Assembly (NCBI GenBank): GCA_024687655.1
Contig: JAILEN010000140.1
Coordinates: forward strand, 1 to 41,301
Length of the DNA stretch: 41,301 nt
From: Lachnospiraceae bacterium
Lineage (GTDB): Bacteria; Bacillota; Clostridia; Lachnospirales; Lachnospiraceae
Direction: 5' to 3'
Shown: positions 9,021 through 17,302 of the stretch, in pieces
How positions within the stretch are numbered: position 1 is the first letter of the stretch
Layout: every line of letters starts with the position of its first letter
Notes under the pieces: model-generated
Told to the model about the DNA's origin: nothing
Databases searched by the model: none
What the model saw: the letters and a program-made list of their open reading frames with translations, nothing else
Made by a program: the position numbers and the translations under genes

Positions 9021-9085
9021 TGTCATTCAAAGGAGCAGGGCAACGAAGAATCTTAAAGATCCTTCGCTTCGCTCAGAATGACATC
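9021..9085. repeat. REP-like repeat, two inverted half-units
   Basis: GTCATTCAAAGGAGCAGGGCAACGAAGAATCTT followed by AAAGATCCTTCGCTTCGCTCAGAATGACA. Confidence 0.9.
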
Positions 9086-10105
9086 CGGCATCATTCCCGA
9101 AAGCGGCGTGTGCAAAAGTATCTTCTTTTTAAGGTACGAGGGATGATAGGAAAACCTGAGATCCCAGCTGTGAGAGCTTTTCGCTCCCTCTTCCATCCGC
9201 GAAAGATACTCGGCATACATCTCATCCGATGAGATAAACCGTGAGAAAAACTCCTCACCCCGGCTTTTCATCTCATCCTCCCGCTGCCTCTCATTATCAA
9301 GCACCCTTTTCAGTCCATGTATCCTGTCAAAGAAGGCCAAAAGCTCCTCTTCGCTCAAATACTCCGACAGCGCATCCCGATACTCGGTCTCGGTGGTATC
9401 AAACATCCTCTTGCACATGGCCTCATCCACCGCAGTGTACTGAAGCTGTCCGAGAAGTTCGGGGCAGATGCACAGTCCCTTGGATACCCTCTTTTGGATA
9501 TCCTCGTAATAAACCTCTCCAAAGGACATATCGTGGTCTATGGCGCAGATTCCCAGCACCAAAAAATACTGTCTGCCCTCTGCCGGAGGCACTATACTAT
9601 CATAATCAATGTCCGTTTTAAGCCTGATATTTCTGGAATGTCTGTCCAGCTGGGCGCATATAAAGTCAAATACTACCAGCTGTGTAAGCTGCCTGACTGC
9701 ATCCACAGTGTATCCGAGACTATAGCCCTTGAGGTCCGGTATTGCATCCAGCTCCTTGGTGTTGGCTCCGCTGATGGGTGGTATCTTTACTCCGAAAAGC
9801 CTCTCACCCTCAAACTCTATCTCAGAGATCTCAGCTGGTGCCACTATGTCCTCTATACCCAGCATCTGTGACAGCCTCACCGTGGCAAGGACCCGGTCCG
9901 ATATCCTCCTGCCGGCTGCTATATTGCAGGATCCCCTGACACAGTTGATGAAAAGATCCCTGTGATCCTGTCGGGACATGCCTATTTCCTGCACGGGCTT
10001 TGGAGGAATGGCCTCGGGAAGGATCACATCCTCCTTGAAATAAAAGGCCTCACCCTCATCACAGAAAAACAGTCTGGGAAATCTGTCGCCGATCTCTGCG
10101 ATCAT
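9053..10105 (-). CDS. Putative kinase-fold protein resembling the HipA / PI3-4-kinase / Fam20-like group
   Basis: Catalytic-loop-like FDFICAQLDRHSRN and metal-site-like CAIDHDMSFG; upstream N-lobe-like ISDRVLATVRLSQMLGIEDIVAPAE. ATGA overlap with the upstream CDS. Confidence 0.65.
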   Translation of the reverse strand: MIAEIGDRFPRLFFCDEGEAFYFKEDVILPEAIPPKPVQEIGMSRQDHRDLFINCVRGSCNIAAGRRISDRVLATVRLSQMLGIEDIVAPAEISEIEFEGERLFGVKIPPISGANTKELDAIPDLKGYSLGYTVDAVRQLTQLVVFDFICAQLDRHSRNIRLKTDIDYDSIVPPAEGRQYFLVLGICAIDHDMSFGEVYYEDIQKRVSKGLCICPELLGQLQYTAVDEAMCKRMFDTTETEYRDALSEYLSEEELLAFFDRIHGLKRVLDNERQREDEMKSRGEEFFSRFISSDEMYAEYLSRMEEGAKSSHSWDLRFSYHPSYLKKKILLHTPLSGMMPDVILSEAKDL

Positions 10106-10824
10106 TCTGCAGCTTCTCCGGTGCCGGCAGCCTCTTCTGCTGCAGCCTCACCGCTTTCCTCAGCAGCTGACTCGCCACCTTCCTCTGTTGTAGTTCCCTC
10201 TGCAGCACCTTCCTCTGTGGCAGCCTCACCACTTTCTTCTGTGGCCGCCTCGGATCCCTCTTCATCCACGAAGTCCTCTTCACCCACCTTTTTAAAGAGC
10301 AGGCCTGCACCCATGTCCTCCTTGTCATCCACCCAGTAAAACTTTTTGGACGCCATGTAGATAAAACCGGAGCCGTCTGAGTATACCACCTTAGGCTCGG
10401 AATCCTCATCGGAAGCCATGATATAATCGGAACGTGTGCAGTCACGATATACCAAAGCCTTGCGATAAGGATCGTATGAAGCGGTCATCTTCCAGATGGT
10501 CATGGCATCATCACTCTCTGGATAGGTGATATTGACGGAATATCCATTGTCTGCCTTGGCTATGGTAATGGTGCCCTTAAGTGTGGAGGTGTCGAAATAA
10601 TCACCGGTAAAATCATAGCTGTCGGATTCGTCATCACCATAAGCTATGACATCCTTCTCATAGTCTATCTGTTCATGCTGCTTATCCAGCTGGGACTTGA
10701 TATCCCCACCGGTCTTGCCTTTTTTAAAGTTGATGATGAGAATGGCTGCCACCACGCCCACTGCAATGATCCCGACAATAATCAGGATAAGCCCTGTCCT
10801 ACTGTTACTTTTCTTTCTGTTCAT
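10102..10824 (-). CDS. Membrane-anchored protein with acidic Glu/Ala-rich C-terminal tail; paralogue of 2096-2632
   Basis: N-terminal TM TGLILIIVGIIAVGVVAAILIINF; GSGFIYMASKKFYWVDDKEDMGAGLLFKKVGEE matches the paralogue; tail EEGSEAATEESGEAATEEGAAEGTTTEEGGE... Confidence 0.75.
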   Translation of the reverse strand: MNRKKSNSRTGLILIIVGIIAVGVVAAILIINFKKGKTGGDIKSQLDKQHEQIDYEKDVIAYGDDESDSYDFTGDYFDTSTLKGTITIAKADNGYSVNITYPESDDAMTIWKMTASYDPYRKALVYRDCTRSDYIMASDEDSEPKVVYSDGSGFIYMASKKFYWVDDKEDMGAGLLFKKVGEEDFVDEEGSEAATEESGEAATEEGAAEGTTTEEGGESAAEESGEAAAEEAAGTGEAAE

Positions 10825-10839
10825 GACATCTCCTTAGTT

Positions 10840-13800
10840 TTATACGGCATTTTGCCCAGAAAGGAATTTGGCAAATACTTCTTTTTGCCTGGAGTCTCCG
10901 TAGAGTTCCATCAGATAGATCAAAACCTCTTTAAGACCAAGATGCATATTGTCCTTAATTATATCTATCCTTATCTTTTCCTTTTCAATCCTGTCTTTGC
11001 CATCACCACCGTTGACAAACACAGCAAGTGATTCCTTGTCCAAAAGCTTATCAAGATGCCTGCCTCTGAACACGGGATCCATAGCAACATCATAGATCTT
11101 TGCAGCCATAATATCGGGATCCTCATCGTCAATACGCCCAAATGCATCCAGCATGTGCTTGATATCGTCACGCTGTTTTCGCCTCTGCTTTCCGACACCG
11201 GCAATGGAATAATTGGTATACCTGCTGAGGCTGTCCTTGAGATCCCTTATGGTCCTGCACAAAAACTCCACAGAACAGTCATTATAATCCAGGATGCTGC
11301 CCAGCGAAGCAAGACCTAAATTGATCTTCATCATCTCATCACTGTCTGCATCGTTTTTCTGGGCAAAGAACTTTTTACCCACATTCTGCGTCAGGTAATC
11401 TCGCAGTTCCTCCTTCTCAGCCGTAAAGGATAAAAGAAGCAATGACTGGTTGGTCTGATTTTTTATGTACTGCTTTAATCTGCCTGCCAAAGAAGGATCC
11501 TCCTGTTCGATCCCATCTTCAAGTTCCGAAAGCACTTCATCCTGCTCCTCCTTCGACATCATGGCGAATTCCTTTTTTTCGTCCTCAGTCATGTCCTCAA
11601 AAGCAACCTCTTCATCATCCTCTTTTTGGGCATCATCCTCGATCTGCTGTACTATCTCTTCGTTTTTCTTTTTCAGAGCATTCTGGAGCTTCACCTGATC
11701 TTCATCATCCTGTAAAATGGGAACATTACCGCCGGGCTGCTGTCCGGGTGGATTATCAAGCTGCTGCTTCTCGGGTGGATTCTTCGGCTGCTGCTCAGGT
11801 GGTTTCTCGGGCTGTTTCTCAGGCTGCTTCTCGGGCTGCTTCTGAGGTCCCTTATCTCCATTGACCTGGGGCGGCTCTTCATCCCTCTCATTAGGCGGAA
11901 GCAATGCATCCTTTTCTAAATCTTCCTTCTTTTCTACCTTCTTTCCAACCTTCTTCTTTGGAAGATCCTTTTTCTTACCATAGGCATCCGCAGCTGCATT
12001 ATACTTACGGAGCAGCAGATAGGTACGCGCCAGAGACTTGGTCTTTTCATCCATATTGGCAAACTTGATGCCGCCCTGGTTAACCCTCATGTCTTCCAAT
12101 ATCGCATGGGTCGTTTCCATGGTATTGATGAACTGCTGTCCGGTAAGCTTGACATAATTATCGTTCATAAGCAGAGCTGCTCTGGCATCGATATAATCCT
12201 TGACACCAAAGTACAAATGCCGTGCCTCCTGACGGAGAACCTTTTCACTATAACCGTCTATTGCCTTAAATTCGTTCAATGTGCCCAATCCTGCTTCACA
12301 AAATCCTCTGACGGCTCTGGCTATAAGAACAACCTTGAACATATCATTCTGATATTCTCTGTAATTTAAAGCAAACTCCCTGTCAGTATTGTTGTAAAGC
12401 TCCTGCTTGGGAGTATGGATATTGACTCCCTCCATGGCCTTTTTGACAAGTTTGATAAAGTCCTTCTTCTTGAATTTTGTAACATCCGCGTTCTTGATCT
12501 TTTTAATGGGATCGTCCAATCTCGCAAGAATCTTGGATGGCGTACCGGCGATGATCCACTTGTTGGAAAATCTTTCCTGCTTTTCCCGGTTCATATCTCT
12601 GATAGTTATGCTCTTAGTCGGTATAAGATGCATAAAGTTTTTATCAACCCCGGGGTTGGGCTGGAGCGGATCAGGTTCGTTGACAGGAGGCTGATTCCCT
12701 GTGGGCGGTTCCTCCTCCTTGTGTCCGGTATCCTGCTGTCCCTGTATCTCGCTGCCGTCTACGGCACTCTTGCCGGGAACGTATTTCTTTAACAGAGCTT
12801 CCAGGTTCTCATCGGAAATCTCCTTGTGATCCTTGATGAGACCCCGGTTTTGCAGATCGTATCCGAGGGCTATTTTGACACAATCCTTCAAAACGGATAA
12901 TGTTCCAAGCATCTCTTCATCTTTGGTCTCATCGGCACGTTTTATGAATGCATTTGCCCTGTCAACCATAAGCTTGAGCGCAGGATGCAGCTTTTCCCAA
13001 TCGAGCTCCGCCAGATTTTCAGAGGCCTCCTTGAGAGTGGTGATCTCATCCAGTGACGACATAAACTCATCAAATACCCTCTTGTTTTCAGGATTCTGCA
13101 GACCCTTCTTAACTTCACCTTTATCTTCGATCTTGGGGATCTCTTCATCTTCCTTTTTCCCGGGTCCTTCTTCCTGCTTGACAGGTGGCTTATCCTCCTT
13201 GACACTTCCGTCCAGCAGATTTTTACCCGGCACATAGTTGGGTATTATATTTTTGATAATGTTGTCTGTAAGTTCGTCCTCCTTGGTTATAAGCTTACGC
13301 TTGATGAAATCGTAGCTGAGTGCCGTACGGATCTGCTCCATAAGTCCGGGGATCGCCGCAGTCAATTTGCTGTCATGGGTCTCTTCTTCCTTAGCAAGGA
13401 AAACATTTGAGGCGTCAATGAATTTCTTGATGGCAGGATAAACCTTGCCATAATCCCAATCCGCCGGTTCACCTTCACCGGTGAGCATCATGAGGGCAGA
13501 AAGTGTTTCTGCAACATCATCATAGACCTTCGTTATCCCGGCATCATGCTCCTCTTTGGCACTTTTTTCCTTGAACTGGGAGACCACGTCATCCATACCG
13601 GAGACTTCGTTGGTAAATGCCTCTACAAAACAGGTGGCAAACTCTTCGTATTTGACATCCATTTCCTTGGCATCGTAGGGATCCCTGACACGAACAGTAG
13701 GCTCACCTTCAACCTGCTCACCTGATCCCAAAACAAGATATACATGGCTGTGTAAAAGTGTGATCCTGGTGGGGAACTGGACTCCGTTCGGATTCTCATC

Positions 13801-16800
13801 CGTCTTGGCGGCTGCGGTGCCGCAGGTGGATGCCGTAACTATCTTGCCGGAATTGGCATCGTGTAAAACCTCATTGACCAAAGGATAATACTTGTCCTCC
13901 TTGGCCTTTTTCACATCCTCATTCCTGACGACGATAGTCTTGCCTATCCTGCCGAAGAACAGTCTGTTGGCGACCTCCTCATATCCCATGTTCAAAACTC
14001 CCACATCAACGGAGTCGTCCAAAATTGCCTTCTTCCAGTCCACATTGGTCTTGGTCCTGGCAGATGCCTGTCCCTCGTATTCAAATCTCTCCAAAAGCAC
14101 CGAGGCAGCCTTTTCAACAACCTGCACCCAGCAGGCACGATCCTTATCCGTATATGGTGTAATATCAACACGGATCTCCTGCAGGCTGCCGTCTCCGTCA
14201 AAAAGATGCACCAACGCATGTGTGCCTGTCTCATCACCGGGTTCGGGCACCACAAGGAAATCCTCCACATACTGAGGATTGGTCTTCATGATACCTGCCA
14301 GTGTGGAGATCAGATAACAGTCATTAAGTGAATGAGACTGGAGGATATCCTCCATCCTGGGCTTGCCCTTGCCATCGGGATCATTGGCATCCGGGACGAA
14401 AAGCCGGGGCTTCCTGTCGTCGGGCAGCTTCTTTGCCTCACCCTTGAACTTGGAATCGGTGGCGTCTATCCTGCTCTCCGGAAGCTTAACCTCCTTTGCC
14501 TTGGTTGAAAAGGCAGGACTGGAGACTCCGGCAGTATAATTGGGAGCTATCTCAATAGCCTTGCCGGCAGAAAGATCAGCCTCACTTTTAAAAAGTTTCC
14601 TGAAAACAAAGTCCTTGGCCATGGCAGACCTGATATTTTCGATTATGTATCTCTTGTAATAGTCATAGTAATCAAGTCCGGATTTTTTGATCTCTTCCAA
14701 AGCTGCAAGTCCCGTCAGCACCAGGACAGTGGTCAATGTCTTTACATCACCCATATTATCCTGGGTAATACCCGTACCTTTGACCATATTACTGTATTTC
14801 TTTTCTGCTTCAGAATGACTCTCAATGAGCTCAATGATCTTGGACTCATCAAAGTCCTTATCCTCTTCCTTCTTATCCAGGATATGTGTAAGATCCATCT
14901 CCACGCTGCCGTCAAGCTTGTTGGCACCGGGTATGTATCTCCTGGCTATGGCAAGTATCTGATCGATCGTAAGCCCGGTATCGGGACCCTTGACCAGATC
15001 TCTGTTGATAAAGTCATCCTCTATGCACTTGGCAATGGTATTCTGCACCTCTTCGATCCTGGCATCCAGATCGGGTATGGTGCGCGGATTCTGGGGGTCC
15101 GGTCCCGGACCGTCAACCTTATTTCTATTAAGTATATCAAGCCATTTTATACCCTTATCCACCAGTATGCCCTGGAGGGGATAGATCTGGTCCCAGTCGT
15201 ATTGCTTGACATCGCTCTTGCCTCCACGTGCTGCCTCCAGATCGGAACGTGCGCCTATGTATTCCTGCTCAAATGCAATAAGTATCTTGTTGCGCTCGGG
15301 GTCGCCGGAGAGGGTATCCTTCTTGTCTTTGAAATGAGGAGCGGTAAGACCAAAGATATACGCTCCGTCCTGACCGAAAGCCTCCTCGTCCGTGACCTTG
15401 TCAAGATCCTCGATGATCCCCCTTATCCAAAGATCAAGCTTCATGGCATAACCGGCTGCCGCCTTGACCTCATCTGCCCAGGCAGGCACCTCCTGTCTCG
15501 GAGAGGTAGTCGCTCTCTTATAGAAAACGTCGACACAAAGCATAAGCCTGTTGGCACGGGGACGTATTACCTCCCAGTTCACATCACCCGGCTTTTCCTT
15601 GCCCTTTACGTCAGCCTGTATCATTTTTACAAGACGCTTAACCTCAGAAAGGGCGTCCTCAAGCTTGAGGCCGTTAATAGCCTCTTCCTCAGCCTTTTTC
15701 TTTTTCTCTTCCTCGGTCTCCTGTGGCTGTTGTATTTCCTGCTCTAGGTCCTTTTTAGCTTCCTTTTCTTCCTTATTTCCCTCATCCTGATCATCCCCTT
15801 CTTTTTGCTTCTTTTGGGGAGTACCATCCTTATCTTTCTTGCCGGCGCCTTTTTCCTTATCTTCCTTGTCGGTGCCATCATCATCATCTTTGTCAGGATT
15901 TTTATCATCCTTGTGAGGGACTTCCTCATCATTTTTGGGTTTGTCTACCTCACCGTCGTTCTTTTCTTTTTCAGGCGGCTTGGTAGGAGCCTGGGCAGGC
16001 TTCTTCTCTTCGGTTTCATCATCGAGGGACAGGCTCAGCCTCTTGCCCACACTGTCAGGAGCCTCGTTATTCTTTTTTTTGGCTTTTTGGGCAGCCTCTA
16101 TCTCGGGATCCGGAACAAAAGCCTCCTTTGCCTTATCGAACATGGACTTCTTCGCTTCCACGTCCGCCTCATGCTCTTTGAATCTCTGATGCATACGGAT
16201 ATATTCCGCCACCTCAGCGCCACCTTCGAAAAGCTCTTCGTACTCCGCATTTTCTTCCATTAACTCTTCTCCACGATTCCTGCGCCAGCGCGGACGTGGA
16301 TCTGTCCTGTATTTATCCTTATATGCCTTAGAGTGCCTTTCCTTCAGGCTTTCCTTCATTCTGTCGTGAACAACATCGTTATCGCCTCTTACGTATACAA
16401 CCTTCTCTTCGCCATTTTCGTCTATCGTTCTCTCATTATGCCCGAGCTTAAACTCCTTCTGTTCGGGGTTCATGCCGCGAGCCGTCATGATCTCTACGCC
16501 CTTTGCACGCAACTCAACCTTGGACATCTTCTTGATGTCTTCAGTAAGTGCATCCATCTCCTTTTGTCTTTCTACAGAACGCTTCTCGTTCTCCTCCTCG
16601 GTTTCCTTGTCGTCCCTCTTCATCAGCTCCTGGACCTGTTCCTTGGTGATCCTGCCCTCACGGAAGGCCCGATCCCACGCCAACAGCTTTTTATTTCGGT
16701 TTTTTGCCACCTGGACGGAATAACGCTTATCCTGTCTGGCCCATTCTACTCTCTTTTGCTTTTCGATCTGTTTGATGAAAAACATGGCACCAAAAAAGAG

Positions 16801-17199
16801 CTGGGGATCACTGGCAAACTCTATGGCTCCCTTAAATGAAAACACGCGGTTTTCCAAATCGTCCTGCTTGAACTCACCATACTTCTGACCCTTGGATACA
16901 AGCTTTTCTTCCTCTTCCCTCTTATCTTTCTCAGCCTTCTTTTTAAGGTAACCCTTGACGGATTTCAGCGAACGAAAACTAAAGGCCTTTCCGTCGTAAA
17001 GACCTGAAACCTGAACCGGCTTTTTTTCTACCGGCTTCTTTTCCACCTTTTTCGGTTGAAGTTGAGGGGGAGGCGGTGCTTTCGGTATCCTGTGCGCAGC
17101 GATCTTCGGACCCTTTACATTAAAAGACTTGCTTCGGGGTCTGGTCTTAACGAATACTCCGTCTTTTTCCAGCTCCGGACGTTTAGTTCCTTTTCCCAT
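10840..17199 (-). CDS. Giant 2119-aa modular protein with calpain-like (C2) cysteine protease domain, repeated ~100-aa modules and low-complexity linkers
   Basis: HSLNDCYLISTLAGI (Cys box), WVQVVEKAASVLLERF, LLHSHVYLVLG (His box), RVRDPYD (Asn/Asp box); repeated (Y)xPGxxxxDGS module ends; single uninterrupted ORF. Confidence 0.85.
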   Translation of the reverse strand: MGKGTKRPELEKDGVFVKTRPRSKSFNVKGPKIAAHRIPKAPPPPQLQPKKVEKKPVEKKPVQVSGLYDGKAFSFRSLKSVKGYLKKKAEKDKREEEEKLVSKGQKYGEFKQDDLENRVFSFKGAIEFASDPQLFFGAMFFIKQIEKQKRVEWARQDKRYSVQVAKNRNKKLLAWDRAFREGRITKEQVQELMKRDDKETEEENEKRSVERQKEMDALTEDIKKMSKVELRAKGVEIMTARGMNPEQKEFKLGHNERTIDENGEEKVVYVRGDNDVVHDRMKESLKERHSKAYKDKYRTDPRPRWRRNRGEELMEENAEYEELFEGGAEVAEYIRMHQRFKEHEADVEAKKSMFDKAKEAFVPDPEIEAAQKAKKKNNEAPDSVGKRLSLSLDDETEEKKPAQAPTKPPEKEKNDGEVDKPKNDEEVPHKDDKNPDKDDDDGTDKEDKEKGAGKKDKDGTPQKKQKEGDDQDEGNKEEKEAKKDLEQEIQQPQETEEEKKKKAEEEAINGLKLEDALSEVKRLVKMIQADVKGKEKPGDVNWEVIRPRANRLMLCVDVFYKRATTSPRQEVPAWADEVKAAAGYAMKLDLWIRGIIEDLDKVTDEEAFGQDGAYIFGLTAPHFKDKKDTLSGDPERNKILIAFEQEYIGARSDLEAARGGKSDVKQYDWDQIYPLQGILVDKGIKWLDILNRNKVDGPGPDPQNPRTIPDLDARIEEVQNTIAKCIEDDFINRDLVKGPDTGLTIDQILAIARRYIPGANKLDGSVEMDLTHILDKKEEDKDFDESKIIELIESHSEAEKKYSNMVKGTGITQDNMGDVKTLTTVLVLTGLAALEEIKKSGLDYYDYYKRYIIENIRSAMAKDFVFRKLFKSEADLSAGKAIEIAPNYTAGVSSPAFSTKAKEVKLPESRIDATDSKFKGEAKKLPDDRKPRLFVPDANDPDGKGKPRMEDILQSHSLNDCYLISTLAGIMKTNPQYVEDFLVVPEPGDETGTHALVHLFDGDGSLQEIRVDITPYTDKDRACWVQVVEKAASVLLERFEYEGQASARTKTNVDWKKAILDDSVDVGVLNMGYEEVANRLFFGRIGKTIVVRNEDVKKAKEDKYYPLVNEVLHDANSGKIVTASTCGTAAAKTDENPNGVQFPTRITLLHSHVYLVLGSGEQVEGEPTVRVRDPYDAKEMDVKYEEFATCFVEAFTNEVSGMDDVVSQFKEKSAKEEHDAGITKVYDDVAETLSALMMLTGEGEPADWDYGKVYPAIKKFIDASNVFLAKEEETHDSKLTAAIPGLMEQIRTALSYDFIKRKLITKEDELTDNIIKNIIPNYVPGKNLLDGSVKEDKPPVKQEEGPGKKEDEEIPKIEDKGEVKKGLQNPENKRVFDEFMSSLDEITTLKEASENLAELDWEKLHPALKLMVDRANAFIKRADETKDEEMLGTLSVLKDCVKIALGYDLQNRGLIKDHKEISDENLEALLKKYVPGKSAVDGSEIQGQQDTGHKEEEPPTGNQPPVNEPDPLQPNPGVDKNFMHLIPTKSITIRDMNREKQERFSNKWIIAGTPSKILARLDDPIKKIKNADVTKFKKKDFIKLVKKAMEGVNIHTPKQELYNNTDREFALNYREYQNDMFKVVLIARAVRGFCEAGLGTLNEFKAIDGYSEKVLRQEARHLYFGVKDYIDARAALLMNDNYVKLTGQQFINTMETTHAILEDMRVNQGGIKFANMDEKTKSLARTYLLLRKYNAAADAYGKKKDLPKKKVGKKVEKKEDLEKDALLPPNERDEEPPQVNGDKGPQKQPEKQPEKQPEKPPEQQPKNPPEKQQLDNPPGQQPGGNVPILQDDEDQVKLQNALKKKNEEIVQQIEDDAQKEDDEEVAFEDMTEDEKKEFAMMSKEEQDEVLSELEDGIEQEDPSLAGRLKQYIKNQTNQSLLLLSFTAEKEELRDYLTQNVGKKFFAQKNDADSDEMMKINLGLASLGSILDYNDCSVEFLCRTIRDLKDSLSRYTNYSIAGVGKQRRKQRDDIKHMLDAFGRIDDEDPDIMAAKIYDVAMDPVFRGRHLDKLLDKESLAVFVNGGDGKDRIEKEKIRIDIIKDNMHLGLKEVLIYLMELYGDSRQKEVFAKFLSGQNAV

Positions 17200-17265
17200 A
17201 ATCTGTTCCTTCTCTTATCTAAAAAACGTAAAATAATTCACGATAAACCCAATCTTACGTTTGCT

Positions 17266-17299
17266 ATTGTACTATAGACACTGCAACAAAACTGCAACA
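17266..17299 (-). promoter_or_regulatory. Direct-repeat promoter 2: TGTTGCA-N4-TGTTGCA-N10-TACAAT
   Basis: Heptamers at 17293-17299 and 17282-17288, -10 TACAAT at 17266-17271. Confidence 0.7.
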
Positions 17300-17302
17300 G
17301 AA

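Noticed and set aside
5525-9085. Recurring repeats as a CRISPR array
   Set aside because: Widely spaced, intergenic, without regular spacers or cas genes; REP-like.
14815-15747. 310-aa plus-strand ORF inside the giant protein gene
   Set aside because: Shadow ORF antisense to the repeated modules; no RBS or domain evidence.
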